In this document: positions 28,664 through 36,784 of the stretch, piece after piece
Layout: each line of letters starts with the position of its first letter
Numbering within the stretch: the stretch's first letter is position 1
Origin: Rhodospirillales bacterium URHD0017
GTDB taxonomy: Bacteria > Pseudomonadota > Alphaproteobacteria > Reyranellales > Reyranellaceae
Reading direction: 5' to 3'
Assembly: GCA_900110395.1 (NCBI GenBank)
Contig: FODP01000009.1
Span: 62,001-126,000 of the forward strand
DNA length: 64,000 bases
Made by a program: the position numbers and the translations under genes
The notes under the pieces: generated by a model
The model's input: the letters and a program-made list of their open reading frames with translations, nothing else
What the model was told of the DNA's origin: nothing
Databases searched by the model: none

Positions 28664-30280
28664 ATGCTGGGACCGAGCGCACACATCGACACCTTCAGCC
28701 GCGACAACCTTCCGCCCGCGGCGCAGCTGCCGGACTTCACTCTGGCCGGCTTCGACTATCCCGAGCGGCTGAACGTCGCCGTCGAGCTGACCGACCGCAT
28801 GGTCCAGAAGGGCTTCGGCGACAACACCGCGCTGATCGGCAACGGCCGGCGTCGCACCTACAAGGAGCTGACCGACTGGACCAACCGGCTGGCGCGGGCG
28901 CTGGTCGAGAACTACGGCGTGCGGCCCGGCAACCGCGTGCTGGTCCGCGCCGCCAACAATCCGGCCATGGTCGCCTGCTGGCTGGCGGCCACCAAGGCCG
29001 GTGCGGTCGTGGTCAACACCATGCCCATGCTGCGGGCGGGCGAGCTGGCGCAGATCGTCGACAAGGCCAAGATCGCGCTGGCGCTCTGCGACACGCGACT
29101 GATGGACGAGCTGGTGGCCTGCGCCAAGGACAGCCGGTATCTCGAGCAGGTCGTGGGCTTCGACGGCACGGCCAACCATGACGCCGAGCTCGATCGTATC
29201 GCGCTCACCAAGCCGGTGCGCTTCGAGGCCGTCGCCACCGGCCGCGACGACGTGGCCCTGCTGGGCTTCACTTCGGGCACGACCGGGGTACCCAAGGCCA
29301 CCATGCACTTCCATCGCGACCTGCTGATCATCGCCGACGGCTATGCCAAGGACGTGCTCGGCGTGACGCCGGACGACATCTTCGTCGGCTCGCCGCCGCT
29401 CGCCTTCACCTTCGGCCTGGGCGGCCTCGCAATCTTCCCCCTGCGCTTCGGCGCGGCGGCGACGCTTCTCGAGAACGCCTCGCCCGCGAACATGGTCGAG
29501 ATCATAGAGACCTACCGCGCCACCATCAGCTTCACGGCGCCCACGGCCTACCGCGCCATGCTCACGGCCATGGACGCCGGCCGAGATCTCTCCTCGCTGC
29601 GCATCGCCGTCTCGGCCGGCGAGACCCTGCCCGCCCCGGTGTTCAACGAGTGGCTGGCCAAAACCGGCAAGCCGATCCTGGACGGCATCGGCGCCACCGA
29701 GATGCTGCACATCTTCATCTCCAATCGCCTCGATGACCTGGCCCCCGGGTCGACCGGCAAGCCGGTACGCGGCTACGAGGCCCGGGTCGTCGACGAGAAC
29801 ATGAGGGAGCTGCCGCGCGGCACGGTCGGACGGCTCGCCGTGCGCGGCCCGACCGGTTGCCGCTACCTCGCCGACGAGCGCCAGCGCGCTTACGTGCGGG
29901 ACGGCTGGAACCTCACCGGCGATTCCTTCGTGCAGGACGAGGCCGGCTACTTCCACTTCGCCGCGCGCTCGGACGACATGATCATCTCGGCCGGCTACAA
30001 CATCGCCGGCCCCGAGGTCGAAGCCGCTCTCCTGGCGCACGCCGACGTGCTGGAATGCGCCGTGATCGGCGTTGCCGATGCCGAGCGTGGCCAGATCGTT
30101 CAGGCGCATGTCGTGCTGGCCGACGGAGTCGCGCCGGACGCCGAAACCGCCAAACGCCTGCAAGATCACGTCAAGGCAACGATCGCGCCCTACAAGTATC
30201 CGCGCTCGGTGAAGTTCACGCCTGCTCTGCCGAAGACCCAGACGGGCAAGATCCAGCGCTTTCTGTTGAGGAACTCATGA
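28664..30280 (+). CDS. Benzoate-CoA ligase family protein (probable 2-aminobenzoate-CoA ligase)
   Basis: 538 residues from the ATG at 28664, two bases after the hydratase stop. ANL motifs: GFTSGTTGVPKATMHFHRD, PPLAFTFGLGG, DGIGATEMLHIFIS, AARSDDMIISAGYNIAGPEVE and a final KTQTGKIQRFLLR. The PPLAFTFGLGG and GATEMLHIF segments are typical of benzoate/aminobenzoate-CoA ligases rather than fatty-acyl ligases. It would capture free anthranilate as its CoA ester for the monooxygenase in the same operon. Confidence 0.92.
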   Translation: MLGPSAHIDTFSRDNLPPAAQLPDFTLAGFDYPERLNVAVELTDRMVQKGFGDNTALIGNGRRRTYKELTDWTNRLARALVENYGVRPGNRVLVRAANNPAMVACWLAATKAGAVVVNTMPMLRAGELAQIVDKAKIALALCDTRLMDELVACAKDSRYLEQVVGFDGTANHDAELDRIALTKPVRFEAVATGRDDVALLGFTSGTTGVPKATMHFHRDLLIIADGYAKDVLGVTPDDIFVGSPPLAFTFGLGGLAIFPLRFGAAATLLENASPANMVEIIETYRATISFTAPTAYRAMLTAMDAGRDLSSLRIAVSAGETLPAPVFNEWLAKTGKPILDGIGATEMLHIFISNRLDDLAPGSTGKPVRGYEARVVDENMRELPRGTVGRLAVRGPTGCRYLADERQRAYVRDGWNLTGDSFVQDEAGYFHFAARSDDMIISAGYNIAGPEVEAALLAHADVLECAVIGVADAERGQIVQAHVVLADGVAPDAETAKRLQDHVKATIAPYKYPRSVKFTPALPKTQTGKIQRFLLRNS

Positions 30281-30677
30281 CCACGCACACGATCCTGCAA
30301 CCGGCCGGCTGGGCGAAACCCAAGGGCTATGCCAACGGCGTCGCGGCCCAGGGCCGCTTCGTCTTCGTCGGCGGCCAGATCGGCTGGAACGGACAGAGCC
30401 GGTTCGAGACCGACGATCTCGTGGGCCAGGTCCGCCAGACCCTGCGGAACGTCGTCGACGTGCTGGCCGAGGCCGGCGCCAAGCCCGAGCACGTCACGAC
30501 AATGACTTGGTATCTCACGAACAAGAAGGACTACCTCGGCAACCTGGAAGGCATCGGCAAGGCCTACCGCGAGGTCATGGGGCGCAATTTCCCGGCGATG
30601 GCCGTGGTCGAGGTCACGGCCTGGTCGAGGACCGCGCCAAGGTCGAGATCCAGGCCATGGCGGTCGTTCCGACCTGA
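30277..30677 (+). pseudogene. RidA family protein, C-terminus frameshifted
   Basis: The start overlaps the ligase stop (ATGA). The first 115 residues are a normal RidA (YjgF) protein: YANGVAAQGRFVFVGGQIGWN, MTWYLTNKKDY, GKAYREVMGRNFPAMAVVEV. At about 30619-30624 one base is missing. The resulting frame runs to 30726 with a nonsense tail, while the frame shifted by one ends in the expected VEDRAKVEIQAMAVVPT at 30677. RidA hydrolyses reactive enamines/imines, which fits deamination of an amino-cyclohexene-CoA intermediate. It may be an assembly indel rather than a true mutation. Confidence 0.8.
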
Positions 30678-30738
30678 CCTGCCACGAGTTCCGGACACCG
30701 GCACTGCATCGGCATTGTCGGAGTAGCCGAGGCCGGCT

Positions 30739-30770
30739 GGCCCGTCCGGAGACAAGCGACCGGACGGGCC
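30739..30770 (+). terminator. Hairpin after the anthraniloyl-CoA operon, probable terminator
   Basis: GGCCCGTCCGG at 30739-30749 and its exact complement at 30760-30770 form an 11-bp stem with a ten-base loop. There is no immediate U-tract; TTTTGG follows about 20 bases later. It sits 60 bases past the natural ridA end. Confidence 0.55.
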
Positions 30771-31059
30771 GTGGACGGTCTCTGCCGCAGCTTTTGGTTT
30801 CGGATCAACGATGCAAAGAGCAGGATGCGGAAGCAACGCAACAGCGCGACAGTATAACTAAAGTGTGGCTATGTCAATAACTCTGGTAGACAATGGCGAG
30901 TTTCGTTTTGGCGAGTTTTGGCGCTCCAGAGAGCCCCACACCTGGACGGCCTGACTGGCGATCACGCCATTCGTTGTGTCGCGCCCCTAAGTGCCAGCAA
31001 TGCTTTCACGCCGACCCCGCGCCTATCTGCACTTCGCGGAATGGCTTGGCGAACGGTCG
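30771..31059. other. Non-coding gap between converging operons
   Basis: No credible gene. It holds a short AT-rich stretch (30840-30895) with a minus-strand promoter-like pair, TTGACA (30877-30872) and TATACT (30856-30851) at 15-base spacing. A short direct repeat of TGGCGAGTTT lies around 30894-30925. The rest is ordinary GC-rich sequence without conserved reading frames. Confidence 0.5.
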
Positions 31060-31962
31060 CTACTCCTCACAGCGCGCCGCCGCTCGTTCGGCGGCAGTGG
31101 TTGCCTCGGCGCTGGCCTGGGTCAGTCGGCCGCCATAGCCCGAGCGCACGGCGCCGATGGCGAATACGCCAGGTGACACCGTCTCGAAGTTCGCGTCGGT
31201 GATCACAAAGCCCCGCTCGTCGCGCGCGACGTCGGCGGGGACCAAGGCGGCATTGGGTTGCAGGCCGACGAACACGAACAGGCCGCTGCAGGCCACGACC
31301 TCGTCGCCACCCGCCTCGTTGTCGCGCACACGCACGCCTTCGACACCCTTGTCGCCCAGCACCTCGACGATCTCGCTCGCCCAGCGCAGCTTGAAGCGCT
31401 CGTCGTCGGCGACTCGCGACACGTAGCTGCGCCGCGCACGGAACATCTCGCCGCGCGTGACGATGGTGATCGAACGCGCGAACTCGGCCAGATGGATCGC
31501 CTCGGATAGGGCGGCATCGCCGCCGCCTGCCACCACCACCTCGGCGTCGCGATAGAGTCCGCCGTCGCACCAGGCGCATTGCGACACGCCGCGGCCGGCG
31601 AGCCGTTCGGCGCCCGGCACGTCGAGCGTGCGCAGCGAAGCGCCCGTGGCCACGATCACCTGCTTCGCCCGCCACGTGCCGTCCGGACCGCTCAGCGTCT
31701 TGGACTGGATTGAATCGATGCGCGAGGGCACCAACGAGACGCCGAGCTCCTCGTTGCGACCGAGCAGTCCCGCCGCCAGTTCGGCGCCGCCCACGGCGCC
31801 GACGGCCGGCCAGCCATCGAGCGCACCCACGTTCATCACCAGCCCGCCCGGCATGCCGTCCGCAATGAAGTGGCCGACCGAGACGCCGGCCAGCGCCGCA
31901 TGATGGGCGGCCGTGAGACCGGCGATGCCGCCACCGATCACTGCGATGTCGAAACTCGCCAC
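31060..31962 (-). CDS. Thioredoxin reductase-like FAD/NAD(P) oxidoreductase
   Basis: 300 residues. FAD motif GGGIAGLTAAHHA at 10-22, NAD(P) motif VVAGGGDAALSEA, and a redox-active Cys pair CAWC (129, 132) at the position of CATC in bacterial thioredoxin reductase. The C-terminal FAD contact reads AIGAVRSGYGGRLTQASAEA. It should reduce a disulfide or selenenylsulfide partner with NAD(P)H. It is the last gene of the operon that encodes the UGSC selenoprotein, 12 bases after its paralogue, making that protein a natural redox partner (inference). Confidence 0.88.
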   Translation of the reverse strand: MASFDIAVIGGGIAGLTAAHHAALAGVSVGHFIADGMPGGLVMNVGALDGWPAVGAVGGAELAAGLLGRNEELGVSLVPSRIDSIQSKTLSGPDGTWRAKQVIVATGASLRTLDVPGAERLAGRGVSQCAWCDGGLYRDAEVVVAGGGDAALSEAIHLAEFARSITIVTRGEMFRARRSYVSRVADDERFKLRWASEIVEVLGDKGVEGVRVRDNEAGGDEVVACSGLFVFVGLQPNAALVPADVARDERGFVITDANFETVSPGVFAIGAVRSGYGGRLTQASAEATTAAERAAARCEE

Positions 31963-31974
31963 GGGCTCTACTCC

Positions 31975-33195
31975 TTACTTTTCGACCAGGGCTGCTGCAG
32001 CTTCGCGCGCATCGGCGAGCAGTGCCGTCCAATCCGCCGGCAGGCGCACCTCGCGCGTGAGGCAGGCCGGCGGGAAGCCCCAAGAGGGGCAATAAGCGTT
32101 CTGCGGGATGGGAATGTCGCCGCCCGCGACCACCAGCACGATGTCGTCGGGCGAACGCGTGGCGGGAATGTCGCCCGCCTTGGCCGCTTCTTCCACCCAG
32201 TCCGGCCAGCGGCGGCCCGCGACGATGCGTTCGGTCAGCCAGGACGTCTGCCAGTCGTCGCGGTCCCACCGGCCGCGCTCCCACAGGAAGCGCCGCACGT
32301 CGTCCTTGCTCATGCCACGGCGCGCGCAGTCGGCTGCGACGGCGGGCGCGATCAGCACGGTCGGCCGGCCGCTCCACAGGATGCCGAAGCCGGAGGCCGC
32401 CGTGCCCATGACGCTTGCGATCTCGGCCAGCCCGCCGGTGACGTTGATCACGCTCTCCGCCCGCGTCACCGTGACCGCGCTCGTCGGCTGCAATGGCGCC
32501 CACGGGCTCTGCGCCTCGTTCTCGGCGAGGCAAAGCGTGTAACGGCCGGGCTGGCCGAGGCCGGCGAAGGCCACCGCGCCGGGCCAGCCGCCGCCGATAT
32601 TGTGCATCACCAGGCGCAGCGCGCGGCCGATTGCGGCGTTGGCCTGCCAGCCGGGACCGAGCGCGCCGAAGCTCGCATTGACACCGATCTCGCACGCCAC
32701 CGGACCGTTGACGATCAGCATCGGCGTCACGTTCTCGTCTGTGGTCTGCACGCCGCGCATGTTAAAGTCGGGATCGAGCACGCACTCCACGGCGGCTAGC
32801 ACCACCGGCAGGTATTCTGGCCGACAGCCCGCCATCACGGCATTGGCCGCGACCTTCTCGACGGTGGCGAGCCCTTTTAGCGGCTCGACCTCGCCCAGCA
32901 CCTCGGTCGGCGCGCGGTCGGTGAAGACGAGCGCCTGCTTCACCCGAGCCACGGTCGGCGGCACGACCGGCAGGCCATCGCTCCAGCCGCGCCGCAGGAA
33001 CAGCTCCTGCAGGCGATCTTCGGCGCGCGGTCCGCGCACGACCTCGATGCGCTGGCGCGGGAAGTCGGCGGCGAGCGGGACCTTGGCTGAATGCCCCTGC
33101 TCGGCGGCGCGCTGCTTCAGGGTGTCGTCGATCCAGCCGCCTGCAGCCTGCTGCCCCGTGGGCAGCACGATCCAGAGGCTGCCGTCATCGCTCAT
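31975..33195 (-). CDS. Paralogue of the selenoprotein C-terminal module, function unknown
   Basis: 406 residues from the ATG at 33195, which overlaps the selenoprotein stop (ATGA). Residues from about 70 align with the C-terminal module of the upstream selenoprotein: WSDGLPVVPPT, NAVMAGCRPEYLPVVLAA, a VNGP segment and a LCLAENE/VLAENE segment. It lacks the N-terminal UGSC redox domain. One conserved Cys remains in MAGCRPEY. No catalytic motif of a known enzyme is evident. The close pairing suggests a heteromer with the selenoprotein. Confidence 0.85.
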   Translation of the reverse strand: MSDDGSLWIVLPTGQQAAGGWIDDTLKQRAAEQGHSAKVPLAADFPRQRIEVVRGPRAEDRLQELFLRRGWSDGLPVVPPTVARVKQALVFTDRAPTEVLGEVEPLKGLATVEKVAANAVMAGCRPEYLPVVLAAVECVLDPDFNMRGVQTTDENVTPMLIVNGPVACEIGVNASFGALGPGWQANAAIGRALRLVMHNIGGGWPGAVAFAGLGQPGRYTLCLAENEAQSPWAPLQPTSAVTVTRAESVINVTGGLAEIASVMGTAASGFGILWSGRPTVLIAPAVAADCARRGMSKDDVRRFLWERGRWDRDDWQTSWLTERIVAGRRWPDWVEEAAKAGDIPATRSPDDIVLVVAGGDIPIPQNAYCPSWGFPPACLTREVRLPADWTALLADAREAAAALVEK

Positions 33196-34928
33196 CCTTG
33201 CGCTTCGCCGAGCTTCATGCGCCAGCCCTTTGGCAGCTTCACGCTCCTGGTGGTCGGGAAACCCAGCATGCCGTTGTGCACGAACAGATAGCAGTTCGAG
33301 CGCAGCGGATCGCCCGACACCGCGATCATGATGTGCTCGGGCTTGGTCACCACCGGCACCAGCCGGTTGGGATCGTTGCCGGCGAAGACCTTGGGGATCT
33401 TGCCGAGCCGCACCCAGTCGTTGAGCGTGCGCTTGCCCGGCACCAGGTTGGTCCAGCCCCACAGGTACTTCTCGAAGAGATGCGCCGGCATGCGCGCATT
33501 CTCGAACAGCCAGTTCTGGACGTCCTGCTTGGTCATGGTCTTGGCAATAGTCTCGGCGATCAGCGGGCTCAGCACCAGCAATGGCCGGTAGGTGCCGGTC
33601 GCCATGCCGACGGTGAAGATCACCTCCCAGCCGGAGTGCGTCACCAGCGCATTGCCGAGATAAGGCAGCAGCTTCTCCGCACTGTCGCCGAACACCGAGA
33701 CGATGACGTTGCCGCCGGTGAAGCGCGAGATGGTGACGGCGCTCTCCCCTGCCGGCGCGCCCATGTCGGCAGCAATCGTCGGCCACTTCATCCTGGCCAG
33801 GCTGTCCTCGTTCTCCGCCAGCACCACGCGCCAGGTGTTGCCGAACGTGCCCTTGTCGTTCTGGTGCAACAGGAAGCCCGCGACGTTGCGCAGGTAGAGG
33901 CGCCAGAAGCGGCCGATCGAGGTGTTGGGCTGGAAGCCGTCGCGCAGCGCGCCCTGCTCGTAGTTGAAGCCGAGCTGCTTGATCAGCGGCCCGTTCAGCA
34001 CGATCAGGGTCTCCGCCCCCGGCGTGTTGCCGGAGTGCTCGACGCCGTACTGCGGATCGGCCATCGCCTCGGCGAGCGCGACCAGGATCGGCATGTATTC
34101 CGGACGGCAGCCCGCCATCACGCCGTTGACCGCGACGTTCCACACCGTGGCCATGCGGTTGTCGGGCAGCAGCTTGCCGATCGCATGGTCGGGCGCGAGG
34201 TCGGTGAAGGCCAGGAATTCGGCGACCTTTTCCTTGGTCGGCGGCACGACCGGCAGGCCGTCGCTCCAGCCATTCTCGAGGAACAGCCGATTGACCTCCT
34301 CGAAGCTGCCCTCGAAGACGATGTCCTGCGGATCGGGATCGGCGGTGGCCCGCACCGCGGCGATCTCGCCCGTGAGGTTGCGGATCACGTGCTCGACCGT
34401 CGTGCCAAGCACGTTGCTGCGCAGCTCGTCCGACGTCTGCACGTCGACATGGCCCGGCACGGTCGCGAGTGCGAGGTTGGGATAGCCCAAACCCACCGAG
34501 GTCGTCTTGGCCTGGCCCAGAAAGCCCTCGCAACAAAGCGAGGAGGTGGGCACGCCGGCCTGTTCTGCGATGGCGCTGACCCGCAACACGGCGGGTGTAC
34601 AGCTTCCTCAACAGCCCATGCCGGAGACGACCGCGTCGATGTTCATCGACTTGATCTTCCCCGGCAGTTCGCTGAGCACGCGGTGTTCTTCGTCGCCATG
34701 CGTCGATCCGAACGCATCGTGGTCGACGAAGTTCACACCCGCGAAGCGCTGGCCGAGCTCCTGCTTGAGGATCGGCCAGATCTCGTCGCCGCGGAACAGG
34801 TCGTCCCACAGGAAGGCGATGGTCTTGCCGTCGAGCGCGTCCAGCCTCTTTGCCAGTGGCTTGATCTCCACCGCCTTGGCGCTGCGTGGCCACACCACGG
34901 CATAGTCACCGCTGTTGCGTCGAGTCAT
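33192..34928 (-). CDS. UGSC-family selenoprotein with in-frame TGA (Sec107) and fused C-terminal module
   Basis: 578 codons, one of which is TGA at 34610-34608. The frame is open on both sides: upstream DAVVSGMGC, then TGA, then GSCTPAVLRVSAIAEQAGVPTSS. This reproduces the U-G-S-C motif of the UGSC (seleno)protein family, so the TGA is read as selenocysteine. The N-terminal domain (KTIAFLWDDLFRGDEIWPIL to about 190) has the family's fold. The C-terminal 360 residues match the paralogue downstream. GAAGGAG precedes the ATG. Conventional gene callers would split it at the TGA. It requires SelA, SelB, SelD and tRNA-Sec elsewhere in the genome. Confidence 0.88.
34575..34610 (-). promoter_or_regulatory. 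Bacterial SECIS-like hairpin directly after the Sec codon
   Basis: Seventeen bases after the UGA the RNA forms a six-base apical loop CGUGUU, closed by the perfect stem ACCCGC/GCGGGU. A three-base 5' bulge (UAC) and a second perfect stem GCUG/CAGC follow below. Position, length, bulge and a G in the first two loop bases agree with the general bacterial SECIS model. It lies wholly inside the coding sequence, as expected in bacteria. Confidence 0.75.
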
Positions 34929-34958
34929 GGCATTTTACTCCTTCACAAACAGTACAGG

Positions 34959-36260
34959 TCAGCCGCGCATCGTGGTCGGCAGCCACAGCGCGATTTCGGG
35001 CCACAAGCAGAGCAGGAGAATAACGAGCAACATCAGCCCGACGTAAGGGGCCGACCCTGCCGCCACCTCAGAGAATTTCGCACCACCTGATATGGCATGG
35101 ATCGTGAACAGGTTCAGGCCCACCGGCGGCGTGATCTGTCCGAGCTCGATCAGCACCGTGAGGATGACGCCGAACCAGATCAGGTCGAAGCCGAACGCCT
35201 TCACGACGGGCAACAGCACCGGCAGGGTCATGTAGATCATCGACACACCGTCGACGAAGCAGCCCAGCACGAGATAGAGCACGACCAGGGCGACGAAGAA
35301 CTGCCACTTGCCGAGCCCTAGGCCCATGACCCACTCGCTGACCGTCCGGCTCACACCGGAGTAGGTCAGCGCCGTCGACAGGATCTGGGCGCAGATGATG
35401 ATCAGCGCGACCATGCAGGTGGTCTTGACGGTCGCCATCAGCGATTCGGTGAACACCTTGCGCGTGAAGCTGCGATAGCCGAGCGCCAGGACGATGGCGC
35501 CGGCGGCGCCCAGGGCGGACGCCTCGGTCGGCGTAGCGATGCCGGAATAGATGCTGCCCAGCACGACGACGAGCAGGCCCAGCACGGGAAAGACATGGAC
35601 CGCTTCGCTGGCCCTCGACTTGCCGCTTGCCGCGTCGCGCGGCGGCGCATAGGAGGGCTTCATCAGCAGCAGGGCGGCGATGAAGACCATGAAGATGCCG
35701 GCCATCAGCAGGCCCGGCAGCACGCCGGCCATGAACAGGCGGGCAATCGATTCCTCTACCAGGGCGCCGTACAGCACCATGACGATGCTAGGCGGGATCA
35801 GGATGCCGAGCGTGCCGCCCGCGGCGAGCGAGCCGAAGACGGTCTTGGGCTCGTAGCCGCGCGACAGCATCTCGGGGATGGCGACGGTGCCGACCGTGGC
35901 CGCCGTGGCGACGCTCGAGCCGGACACGGCGGAGAACACCGCGCAGCTCGCGATGTTGGCATGCAGCAGGCCGCCCGGCAGGCGTCCGAGCAGGACCACG
36001 ACGCCGCGATAGAAATAGCTGCTGACGCCGCTGCGCAGGATGATCTCGCCCATCAGCAGGAACATCGGCACGGCGATCAGGATGTAGCTGTTCGCGTTGT
36101 TCCAGACGACCGACGACAGGGCGGTCAACCCGAGCAGGCCCTTGCTGAGATAGAGCACCAGCACACCGCAGATGCCGAGCGCGAAGGCCGTCCATTGGCC
36201 GGCCATCAGCATGACGGCGAGGCTTACCACCAGGATCAGGGTGAGGAGTTCCAGGTTCAT
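34959..36260 (-). CDS. dctM: TRAP transporter large permease (DctM)
   Basis: 433 residues with about 12 membrane segments. Typical DctM signatures are SGSSVATAATVGTVAIPEM, ILIPPSIVMVLYG and the C-terminal half beginning GIATPTEASALGAAGA and ending LIELGQITPPVGLNLF. It forms the sodium-driven transport core with DctQ. It is nine bases after dctQ and 30 before the selenoprotein gene. Confidence 0.95.
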   Translation of the reverse strand: MNLELLTLILVVSLAVMLMAGQWTAFALGICGVLVLYLSKGLLGLTALSSVVWNNANSYILIAVPMFLLMGEIILRSGVSSYFYRGVVVLLGRLPGGLLHANIASCAVFSAVSGSSVATAATVGTVAIPEMLSRGYEPKTVFGSLAAGGTLGILIPPSIVMVLYGALVEESIARLFMAGVLPGLLMAGIFMVFIAALLLMKPSYAPPRDAASGKSRASEAVHVFPVLGLLVVVLGSIYSGIATPTEASALGAAGAIVLALGYRSFTRKVFTESLMATVKTTCMVALIIICAQILSTALTYSGVSRTVSEWVMGLGLGKWQFFVALVVLYLVLGCFVDGVSMIYMTLPVLLPVVKAFGFDLIWFGVILTVLIELGQITPPVGLNLFTIHAISGGAKFSEVAAGSAPYVGLMLLVILLLCLWPEIALWLPTTMRG

Positions 36261-36269
36261 GATCGCCGC

Positions 36270-36779
36270 TCAGGGAATGTGCCGGACGCGGTCGACGATC
36301 CAGGCCACGAGCTGGAGCAGCAGGACTGCCAGCCCCAGCACCATCATCGATTGCGGGATCCATTCGGGCGTGTCGATGATCGACACGGCACGCGTATCGC
36401 GGTCGAAGGCGTAGATCACCTGGCGGATGCAGACCCAGAGGGTGACCGCCGAGAAGACCGTCGCCGTCAACACGATCAGCCAGCGCAGCGCCTGCTTGAG
36501 TTTGCCCACGGCACGGTCGTACAGCAGCTCGACACGGATGAAGCCGCCCTCGCGCAGGGTCCACGCCAGGCCGAGGAAGATCGCGGCGGCGTTGAGGTAG
36601 CCCGCGATCTCGTCGGTCACCAGCAGCGATGCATCGAACTGCCGCAGCACCGTCTCGATGCAGACGATCGCCAGGATGGCGACGACCGCGACCGCCGCGA
36701 GCACGCCGCAGGCCAAGGCGAGGCGTCTGGCCCAGCGGTCGAGCGCGCCGCGCGGCGGCGCTTCGGGGGAAGGTCGCAT
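36270..36779 (-). CDS. dctQ: TRAP transporter small permease (DctQ)
   Basis: 169 residues from the ATG at 36779. Four membrane segments: ALACGVLAAVAVVAILAIVCIETV, EIAGYLNAAAIFLGLAWTL, LRWLIVLTATVFSAVTLWV and MMVLGLAVLLLQLVAWIV. The conserved DEIAGYL and REGGFIRVELLYD segments are as in the family. The long overlapping open frame here is artefactual; the start follows the dctP stop by five bases. Confidence 0.92.
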   Translation of the reverse strand: MRPSPEAPPRGALDRWARRLALACGVLAAVAVVAILAIVCIETVLRQFDASLLVTDEIAGYLNAAAIFLGLAWTLREGGFIRVELLYDRAVGKLKQALRWLIVLTATVFSAVTLWVCIRQVIYAFDRDTRAVSIIDTPEWIPQSMMVLGLAVLLLQLVAWIVDRVRHIP

Positions 36780-36784
36780 GGCTG

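Noticed and set aside
30895-31059. Possible tRNA or small gene in the gap between the two operons
   Set aside because: No cloverleaf or conserved TTCRANNC arm was found, and the short frames have no ribosome-binding site.
34608-34610. TGA as an ordinary stop or a nonsense mutation splitting a gene
   Set aside because: The motif around it is exactly the UGSC signature and a SECIS-like hairpin follows at the right distance; still needs the genome-wide Sec machinery check.
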